Part shown: positions 58,395 through 64,000 of the stretch, one piece after another
Numbering within the stretch: the first letter of the stretch is position 1
Layout of the letters: every line of letters begins with the position of its first letter
Assembly: GCF_000830005.1 (NCBI RefSeq)
Contig: NZ_CP010407.1
Location: forward strand, 8,803,143 to 8,867,142
Direction of reading: 5' to 3'
Source of the DNA: Streptomyces vietnamensis
GTDB lineage: Bacteria; Actinomycetota; Actinomycetes; Streptomycetales; Streptomycetaceae
Length of the DNA: 64,000 bases
Notes under the pieces: model-generated
The model's database searches: none
What the model saw: only the letters and a program-made list of their open reading frames with translations
Told to the model about the DNA's origin: nothing
Translations under genes and position numbers: made by a program

Positions 58395-58760
58395 ATGACT
58401 GCGTCAGGACCTGTGGTCCCGGAGCCTGCGGTGTGGGGGGTCGAGTGGCGGCTGCGGATGGCCGCGGCGGAGCGTGGCGTGTGGACGGGGACTCAGCTTC
58501 GCCGGCTTCTGGCCGAAAGGGCGGGTCTGGACCTTTCGCCGGCCTCGGTGTCCGCTCTGTTCACGAAACAGCCGTCCCAGGTGAAGCTGTCCACCCTGGC
58601 TGCCCTGTGCACAGCCCTCGACTGCGCTCCTGGAGATCTGCTCGTCCTGCGCTCTGCAGGACCGGCCGCGGTCTCGGCGCCGCCCGGGCCGACGGACTCG
58701 CGACATGCCCCCGCTCCACCGCAGCGGCTCCTTGCGACACGGTCACTGCCTCCGCTGTAA
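58395..58760 (+). CDS. Small XRE-like HTH protein
   Basis: A 121-aa protein. WTGTQLRRLLAERAGLDLSP and SVSALFTKQPSQVKLSTLAA form a Cro/C1-type helix-turn-helix, followed by LCTALDCAPGDLLV and a Pro-rich tail. The ATG at 58395 has GGAGG seven bases upstream; an ATG at 58380 is also in frame. It lies between two integrase-like genes and is probably a local regulator or an excision accessory factor. Confidence 0.75.
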   Translation: MTASGPVVPEPAVWGVEWRLRMAAAERGVWTGTQLRRLLAERAGLDLSPASVSALFTKQPSQVKLSTLAALCTALDCAPGDLLVLRSAGPAAVSAPPGPTDSRHAPAPPQRLLATRSLPPL

Positions 58761-58810
58761 CCAGCGGAAACCACCGTCCACCCCTCGCATTCTTCGGCGG
58801 ATCTCATCGC

Positions 58811-60301
58811 ATGGCCGCTTCCGTTCCCGATGCCGTTCAGGGCCGCTGCTCGGCCTGTACGAAGCTGCGCTGGCTACGCCCCGGCACCGGCCTGTGCGCC
58901 TGGTGTTCGCGTACGTGCCCGGGCTGTGGCGGTGGCAGACGTTCGGCGGATTTGGTGTGTTCCGCGTGCCGGCGCCGTGCAGCGGGCCGGCCGGCGCTCG
59001 GCCCGTGTCAGCGCTGCGGCCGGCGCCGGATCCTCGACGCCGCTGCCCAGTGGTGCCGGCCGTGCCACGATCCGGCAAGCGCCGAGCCGCTCGCCGCCTG
59101 CGTGGGATGCGGCACCCTGTCCCAGTGGGCGCGAGGCCTGTGCAAACGCTGTTACGAGTACTCACCCCGCACCGTGAAGACCCGCGCCGCCGGCTGGGCC
59201 GGCCGCATGCCGCGCACCCCTTGGTGGTGGGATGCCTTTGCCGCGCATCTGGCAACACACCGCCACCCCTTCCACGCCGCCGATGTCCTCACCCGTATCG
59301 CCCGTCTCGTCATCGACACCGGCTCCACCGCCCCGCACACACTGCTCGCCGACGCGCACCGGACCAGCCCCCGGCTCAGCCCGCCGCTCGCCGACTTCTT
59401 CCACACCCACCGCCTCCTCGACACCCCCACCGACACCAAGGACACGCAAGCCGCAGCTCGCCGCGAGCGCCGGATCCAGGCCGTCCCGGCCCCGCTGCGC
59501 CCTGCCGCACGCGCCTTCGCGGAAGCGCTGGTGGCCCAGCGCCAGAATGCTGAGCGCCTGGGGCTGCGACCGAATCAGCTCAAGACCATCGAGATCCGCC
59601 TCGACACCGTCCGGGATCTGGCTCTCCACATCCACGCCCAGGGGCGCCCCGCCTGGGCGAGCGTGACCGCCGGCGACCTGGAGACGTTCCTGGCCCGCAA
59701 TCCGCCTCGCAGGGCCTCCTGGCTCGCAGGACTGCGGCAGTTCTTCTCCCACGCCCACCACACCGGCCTGGTGCTCCACAACCCTGCCGCCGCCCTCCAC
59801 GTCTCACAGCCCCGCGGTTTCCGGGGTACCACCCTCACCCTCGATGAGCAGCGCGCCCTCTACCGCCGCTGGAACACCCACACCGACACCCTCCCGCACG
59901 AGGCATTCATCGGGCTCGCCGCGCTGCTCCACGCCGCCACCACAACCGAACTCCGCCATCTCACCCTCGACCACATCAGCACCCGCTCCCAGGCCGTACG
60001 TTTCCCCGGACGCAGCATCGACATCACTCTCGACACCGCCACGTGGACAGCCCTGGAACGCTGCCTCGCCCACCGCACCACCCTGCACACGGCCAACCCG
60101 CACGTTCTGGTCACCCGGCTCACCAGAACCACCACCCGTCCCGCCAGCCCGGCGCACATCCGCGACAGCCTCACCCCGGTCGGCTTCCTCCCGCGCATCC
60201 TGCGGTCCACACGGCTGCTCACCCTTGCTGACGAACTCGACATCAAGCAGCTCACCGTGGCGCTGGGCATGTCCTGTGCCGGAACCGCCCACTACCGGTA
60301 G
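58811..60301 (+). CDS. Zinc-cluster, integrase-like protein
   Basis: A 496-aa protein. Residues about 10-120 contain many CxxC groups (CSACTKLRW, CAWCSRTCPGCGG, CQRCGRR, CVGCGTLSQ, CKRCYEY), a set of zinc ribbons. The rest has an integrase-like helical domain (LKTIEIRLDTVRDLALHIHA) and a recombinase-like core. The catalytic Arg region reads AATTTELRHLTLDHI, and the C-terminal block MSCAGTAHYR replaces GH-x-Y. Catalytic residues look incomplete, so it may be a non-catalytic partner of the upstream recombinase. Confidence 0.65.
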   Translation: MAASVPDAVQGRCSACTKLRWLRPGTGLCAWCSRTCPGCGGGRRSADLVCSACRRRAAGRPALGPCQRCGRRRILDAAAQWCRPCHDPASAEPLAACVGCGTLSQWARGLCKRCYEYSPRTVKTRAAGWAGRMPRTPWWWDAFAAHLATHRHPFHAADVLTRIARLVIDTGSTAPHTLLADAHRTSPRLSPPLADFFHTHRLLDTPTDTKDTQAAARRERRIQAVPAPLRPAARAFAEALVAQRQNAERLGLRPNQLKTIEIRLDTVRDLALHIHAQGRPAWASVTAGDLETFLARNPPRRASWLAGLRQFFSHAHHTGLVLHNPAAALHVSQPRGFRGTTLTLDEQRALYRRWNTHTDTLPHEAFIGLAALLHAATTTELRHLTLDHISTRSQAVRFPGRSIDITLDTATWTALERCLAHRTTLHTANPHVLVTRLTRTTTRPASPAHIRDSLTPVGFLPRILRSTRLLTLADELDIKQLTVALGMSCAGTAHYR

Positions 60302-60419
60302 AGCTCTGAGCAGCCAGCACACCCCGAGCCGCCCATGGGTCCGGCCGTACCTCAGAGTGCCACCCCGCACAGTCCTGCTCCTGCCGTGTCGCGGGGGCCG
60401 ACGGGGGAGAGGTGGTGGG

Positions 60420-60489
60420 TGGTTTGTCACCTTCGGTGAAAGTGGTTCAGGAAGTGCTAGCTGTCGGGTACAACTGCAGGCCAGGAAGT
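60420..60489 (+). promoter_or_regulatory. CRISPR leader, class A, of the mini-array
   Basis: CACCTTCGGTGAAAGTGGTT, then GGGTACAACTGCAGGCCAGG, directly before repeat 1. It is the most diverged of the four class A leaders. Confidence 0.75.
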
Positions 60490-60702
60490 CTGCTCCCCGC
60501 ACCTGCGGGGATGGTCCCGACGATGACGTCGACACGACGGGCGGCAGCAGCTGCTCCCCGCACCTGCGGGGATGGTCCCATCGTGGGCGAGACCGCCGCA
60601 GGAGGGTTCGGCCTGCTCCCCGCACCTGCGGGGATGGTCCCCGGGCCTCTCCGGCCCCCTCGCCCGCGGCTCCCTGCTCCCCGCACCTGCGGGGATGGTC
60701 CC
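60490..60702 (+). CRISPR. CRISPR mini-array of four identical repeats
   Basis: Repeats at 60490, 60551, 60613 and 60674, all with loop ACCT and no mutations, enclosing three spacers. Their uniformity contrasts with the long arrays and suggests a young or selected array. It lies inside the recombinase/transposase block. Confidence 0.95.
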
Positions 60703-60978
60703 GAGAGACGTTGTCGTTCTGCCCTCCGCACTTACGGTGAGTTCCGCTGCGTGCTCCCGGGCAGAGTCTGCAATCCCCTCAGAGCTCAGGTGCAGCCGCG
60801 CTGCCGCCTGCTGCTCCCGGGCGGTCTCCGCGAAAGCCGTTCGACGGGAAAGTGGGCAGGAGGGCCTCTGCACGACACGGGTCATTGAGGTCTTTTGCCG
60901 GGCTCTCCGCTACCCCTAACTCCTTGCCTCCCGACCCGAAGCTGACTGCCGGCTACGCGATGTCAGTACGTTGAGAAT
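60703..60978. other. No gene; promoter side of zinc-finger gene
   Basis: A mutated repeat-like fragment (CTGCCCTCCGCACTTACGG) lies near 60719 but off the array period. The remainder is non-coding. Confidence 0.4.
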
Positions 60979-61536
60979 GTGGCCGACAACGAGGCAGACC
61001 GTAACCCGTTTCATAAAGAATGTCCTGAATGTCGAGAGAATACGTGGATAGATCCCTATCCACCAGAGCGTGGTCGCGGGCGGCCACGGCTCTACTGCTC
61101 GGAGGCCTGCCAGCGAAGAGCGAGACGGAAGTTCACGGCCCCGTACCAGCCTGGCGAAGATCGCCCCTGCGCCCATTGCGGTGAGAACTTCGCTCCCCGA
61201 GCCGCGACCGGCCGGCCGCCGCTGTACTGCTCTCCCAGCTGCAGACAAGGCGCCAACCAGCAACGCAAGTACGACGACTACCGCGCGTGGTCTCAGGTCG
61301 CAGCCGTCACTGCTCGCCTAGCTGACCTTCGCGACGACATCCACTCAAGGAGGACCCGAGGATCCGTCAAGGAGTTCCAGGATCTTGAGGCCGAGCTCAA
61401 GTCCCTGCTCACAGTGGTGCAGTACAGGCTCCACGCCGCATCCCTGGAGGGGCCGCCCAATAACCGCAGTTTCGTCAATGACGAAACTGCGGCGCAAAAT
61501 TGTGACCCCCCTCCGGCGGCCGGAACATCTTTGTAG
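60979..61536 (+). CDS. Two-zinc-finger protein
   Basis: A 185-aa protein from GTG 60979. Two similar Cys4 fingers are visible: CPECREN with YCSEACQRRARRKF, and CAHCGENF with YCSPSCRQGANQQR. A helical segment (LADLRDDIHSRRTRGSVKEF) follows. The finger spacing fits treble-clef DNA- or RNA-binding modules. Its 3' part contains a strong palindrome. Function unknown. Confidence 0.7.
   Translation: MADNEADRNPFHKECPECRENTWIDPYPPERGRGRPRLYCSEACQRRARRKFTAPYQPGEDRPCAHCGENFAPRAATGRPPLYCSPSCRQGANQQRKYDDYRAWSQVAAVTARLADLRDDIHSRRTRGSVKEFQDLEAELKSLLTVVQYRLHAASLEGPPNNRSFVNDETAAQNCDPPPAAGTSL
61464..61492. repeat. 13-bp perfect inverted repeat inside the zinc-finger gene
   Basis: CCGCAGTTTCGTC and GACGAAACTGCGG are separated by AAT. 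There is no T-run after it, so it is not a standard terminator. It overlaps coding sequence 44 bases before the stop. Confidence 0.85.
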
Positions 61537-61668
61537 CTCGCCCCGCGAGTTCTGAGTCCGACACCACTCCTTAAGGAGAGGTGCGGGCTCTTTCGCTTGT
61601 CCGGAGCCCTGCACCCCGCCCTCAGGAGTGCAGGGCTCCTGGCACTCCTGCCTGGGGCTCACAGCAGA

Positions 61669-61706
61669 GCCTGCTCGCCCCCACCTGGACAGTGCGGCGA
61701 GCAGGC
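61669..61706 (+). promoter_or_regulatory. Hairpin upstream of small membrane protein
   Basis: GCCTGCTCGCC at 61669-61679 pairs perfectly with GGCGAGCAGGC at 61696-61706. It lies 20 bp before the ATG at 61727 and could be a 5'-leader structure or the end of the upstream transcript. Confidence 0.55.
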
Positions 61707-61726
61707 CCGAGCCGAAGGGCACAAGG

Positions 61727-61963
61727 ATGAACACCTGGCACCTCGACCTAGACGTCATTGTCTTGCTCCTGGTCGGCCTCCTGGCTGCATACGCGGCCCA
61801 CCAGTGGAAGGAACTGGCGACACCCATCACCGTGGGCGTCATCGTCGTGACCCTCCTCGTCCTCCTGGTCCAAGGACAGGGCACCCCCGAACAGCGAGGC
61901 GAGCAGCCAGCCACCTGTACGCCGCAATCAGCTCCCGCCTGCAACAACGGCAGGTCGAACTGA
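61727..61963 (+). CDS. Small two-helix membrane protein, paralogue
   Basis: A 78-aa protein starting MNTWHLDLDVIVLLLVGLLA. Helix 1 is DVIVLLLVGLLAAYAAHQW and helix 2 is ITVGVIVVTLLVLLVQGQG, then a Thr/Pro/Cys-containing tail. It shares its two-helix core with the 56-aa protein at 37210-37380, so the pair flanks the whole cas, array and transposase region. Function unknown. Confidence 0.65.
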   Translation: MNTWHLDLDVIVLLLVGLLAAYAAHQWKELATPITVGVIVVTLLVLLVQGQGTPEQRGEQPATCTPQSAPACNNGRSN

Positions 61964-62019
61964 ACTACGGAAGCCTTGAGCGGGGCCCTGCCGACCCGGG
62001 TATCGGCAGCGCCTTGCCG

Positions 62020-62051
62020 ACAGTGGGTTTTACGGCCGTAAAACCCACTGT
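62020..62051. repeat. 32-bp perfect palindrome
   Basis: The left arm ACAGTGGGTTTTACGG is followed immediately by its exact complement, with the centre between 62035 and 62036. There is no loop, so it would form a cruciform or bind a symmetric protein. Confidence 0.95.
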
Positions 62052-62594
62052 GTGGTGAGTGGGGGTTGGGCGTGGTGAGAACCGCCCTGAGAGGCTTCAG
62101 GCTGTTTTCCCAGGTGGATGGATGAGTTGAGAGGTGAGAAGCGGGCTTACCACGGGGCCGCGGCCACACGGCCGGGGTGGCTGGGGCCTGGCCTTGGTGG
62201 CATGCCTCTGGGGCGTGGTCGGGCGTTGAGCCGGTCATAGAGTCTCTTGCGATGACCGCCGGTGATCCACGCCGATGTCCTCGACGGCGAGTTCGTGTCC
62301 GTGCTGAGCCAGGAGTCGCTCCACTTCATCTCCACCATTCCGGATGAAGACCGTCCGTGAGGAAGGCGCCCTGCGCCCCGCCGACCACGTGACCCAGGCC
62401 GTACTCGGCGCGCAGGCCTCGGCGACGGCCGCTGCACCCGAAAGAACCTGCTGCTCACCCGCCCCCACTCGAACTGCACCCCGCTCCTGCGGGGTGTTCG
62501 GATCTCGGTCGCTTCGGTCGCTGTGTTGTTCGGGGTGTGGTGAGTTGCTGGTGTACCGACGCATGCCTGGGTGTGCTTACCACCGCGCTCACCC
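62052..62594. other. Non-coding, with repeat and class B block copy 5
   Basis: Contains one copy of a direct repeat (CTGTTTTCCCAGGTGGATGG at 62102) and a class B block from 62499 (TCTCGGTCGCTTCGGTCGCT, GTGCTTACCACCGCGCTCAC). No ORF is convincing. Confidence 0.55.
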
Positions 62595-62720
62595 TGGCTG
62601 CTCCCCATACATACGGGGATGGCCCCGGTCCGCGTCGGATTCAGACGCGATGAGGCACTGCTCCCCACCACCGGTTACCGCCTCGCCTGCTCCCCGCGCC
62701 CGCGGTGTGTTCAAGCCCTT
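62595..62720 (+). CRISPR. Relict CRISPR array after class B block
   Basis: Repeat-like units near 62599 (CTGCTCCCCATACATACGGG), 62659 and 62690. The second and third are damaged. It begins right at the end of class B block copy 5. Confidence 0.6.
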
Positions 62721-62880
62721 GGTCGCTCCAGCCGCCGGCTGTCTCTTCTCTCCTCGTCGGGGGCTTTGAGTCGGCAGGTAGTTAAGGGGTGGCGCCCTCT
62801 GCTTTTCGTGCCTGCGGGGGTGATGCGTTTTCTGCATACGGGGTGATGTATGGAGTATGCGTTTTCTGCATGCGGGGTGG
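62711..62880 (+). repeat. Right copy of island-flanking direct repeat
   Basis: Carries AAGCCC at 62713, GGGGGCTTTGAGTCGGCAGG near 62756, and two motifs 33 bp apart (TGATGCGTTTTCTGCATACG at 62821 and GTATGCGTTTTCTGCATGCG at 62855). It matches 54668-54806 in the same orientation. Confidence 0.65.
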
Positions 62881-63650
62881 GGCTCAGGTCCGTGCCCTTG
62901 GGCTTGCCGTGTCGGGGGCCCGGTGGGGGAGCCGCAGGCTCTCGTTTCTCCCGCTCCCGTCAGCTTCCCTGCTGCTCCGTGGTCTGCGGGCCGGCGTTGT
63001 CTGATCGGCAGGCGCGGTGGTGCGAGGGTGTTCTCCTCGGTGTGCCTGGCGTCCCTGTTGTCTGATGTTTCTGATCCTCTGCAGAGCCTGTGGGGCCTGG
63101 TGCCGGAAGGGCCGTTTTCTCGTGTGCCGGGGGTGTGGTGAGCGGGGGCCTGAGAGCCTCTCAGACTGTTTTCCCAGGTGGATGGGTGGGCTGAGAGCTG
63201 TGAGGGTGGATTCACCATGGCTTTTGTACAGGGGGCAGCTGTGATGTCGAGGGGGCGGATCATCCCTGGTCCGACGGCGGGTCGTGTGACGTGCGGATGC
63301 CCGACCGGCACTGCTCCTTGTTGCTATGCCTCTGCTCTTGCGGAGTGTGGGCGGGTTCGGTGTCTGTGGCGACCGTGATCTTGCGTTGGGTCCGGTGGTG
63401 TGGGTGGGTCTGGAGTCTCTCCTTGGGCCCGGTGGGTGTGGGGGAGGGGGTTCGTGATGCTTCGTCTTATGTGTTTTCTGCATGGGGCGTTGTCTTGGTG
63501 TCAGGAGGTGTTCCCTATCGGTGTTTTGCGTTTTCGTCATATCTGTTCAGTTTTCGGGTAGTTGCTGATCTCTGCTGCGGTGTGCGTTTTCTGTATGTCC
63601 CGTTCGGCGCCGCGGCCGGCCCTGCAGGGGTTGTATGCGCCACGCAGATG
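62881..63650. other. G/T-rich region without genes
   Basis: Strong plus-strand G/T bias and no credible protein. It holds the second copy of the CTGTTTTCCCAGGTGGATGG repeat (63168) and two more copies of the GTTTTCTGCATG-type motif (near 63471 and 63586). Confidence 0.5.
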
Positions 63651-63657
63651 ATCGTAG

Positions 63658-63673
63658 AGAGGTCTAGACAACT
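63658..63673. promoter_or_regulatory. Possible GntR/DasR-type operator
   Basis: AGAGGTCTAGACAACT agrees with the DasR consensus ACTGGTCTAGACCACT at 13 of 16 positions by eye, within an AT-rich patch. No gene start is assigned next to it, so the target is unclear. Confidence 0.4.
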
Positions 63674-64000
63674 AATTTTCGAGATAGACCCCCTTGCATC
63701 ACGTAGAGTGACACCTCGTCGTCCTGGCCGACTCCGGAACACCACCCCATCCGCGCACCGTGACCGCTCCACGCGCACAGCAGGAAGCCGGCACACCTCT
63801 GCCGGCCCCGCAGGGGCCCACCACACCCCACCACCGACAACCTCATCAACCACCAAGCAAACCAACCAACTTATCAGCACCACACCCCGCCGCAGGCGGG
63901 TGCCCAACCACAAACAATCCCCACCCCACACCCGCACCCCTCAACCCAACCCGCACCACCCCGCGGTCACCGCAGGTGACTGCCCCTCAGGCAGCCAGCC
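63674..64000. other. A/C-rich end of window, no gene assigned
   Basis: The plus strand from about 63720 is rich in A and C and nearly free of G in places. A leftward ORF (63937-63515) spans it but has no recognisable features. Confidence 0.4.

Noticed and set aside
54668..62880. Calling the block a proven CRISPR-associated transposon
   Set aside because: TniQ/TnsD is absent, the TnsC-like gene is truncated, Cascade lies outside, and the flanking repeats are direct, not inverted.
63515..63937. 140-aa leftward ORF at the right edge
   Set aside because: It spans the putative operator and an A/C-rich stretch and shows no conserved motif.
1..64000. tRNA or rRNA genes
   Set aside because: I found no segment with tRNA cloverleaf landmarks (GGTTCGAATCC-like arm with matching acceptor) or rRNA signature sequence.

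Overview
The window is high-GC actinobacterial DNA and looks like Streptomyces or a close relative. The support is C/G-rich third codon positions, many GTG and TTG starts, two SpoIIE-type phosphatases, an MmyB-type regulator, a BlaI-type repressor and a type I-E CRISPR repeat of actinobacterial form. The dense load of decaying insertion sequences and gene fragments fits a chromosome arm or a large plasmid. All family names below come from reading the translations; no database search was possible.

Region 1 (1-28.5 kb) is ordinary accessory chromosome broken up by mobile elements. Intact genes are a PAS-GAF-SpoIIE phosphatase, a small P-loop kinase, a secreted IPT/TIG protein, a DUF1254/DUF1214 protein, a GAF-SpoIIE phosphatase, a dehydratase-VOC fusion, an erythromycin-esterase-like protein, an AbiEii-like nucleotidyltransferase with an overlapping partner, an alpha/beta hydrolase with a divergent XRE regulator, and a BlaI-like repressor. 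Between them lie IS5-, IS630-, IS256-, IS110- and IS481-type elements, mostly broken. There are also remnants of a C5 cytosine methyltransferase, a DnaE polymerase, an isochorismatase and an M56 peptidase.

Region 2 (28.5-37.4 kb) is a rearranged transition zone. An IS256-type element carrying a 108-aa passenger sits near an IS21-type element that also carries an extra gene, and a broken inverted second copy of the IS256 element follows. Target-duplication bookkeeping (GGGAACAAC beside two non-partner ends) shows that DNA here was rearranged after insertion. Old CRISPR fragments in both orientations lie around it.

Region 3 (37.7-54.0 kb) is the core: a complete type I-E interference module on the minus strand (cas3, casA, casB, casC, casD, casE) with no cas1 or cas2 anywhere in the window. 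Beside it lie about 8 kb of CRISPR arrays reading rightward. The arrays are a chain of units, each starting at a leader-like block, beginning with clean repeats and decaying rightward. Two leader-like block classes (A and B) recur. A ribbon-helix-helix/PIN toxin-antitoxin pair sits inside the chain.

Region 4 (54.3-63 kb) is a mobile-looking block. It holds an orphan L7/L12-C-terminal-like gene, a TnsB/Mu-type DDE transposase translationally coupled to a TnsC-like ATPase cut off after Walker B, a tyrosine recombinase, a small HTH protein, a zinc-cluster integrase-like protein, a four-repeat CRISPR mini-array with its own leader, a two-zinc-finger protein and a small two-helix membrane protein. 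Two related direct repeats of about 140-170 bp (54.67 and 62.71 kb) bound the block. A paralogue of the membrane protein lies at 37.2 kb on the other side of the cas genes. The last 2 kb carry a 32-bp perfect palindrome, further repeats, a possible DasR-type operator and no confident gene.

The most novel feature is the combination of an adaptation-less I-E system, chained arrays with two leader types, an embedded toxin-antitoxin pair, and an adjacent TnsB/TnsC plus tyrosine-recombinase block that has its own mini-array.
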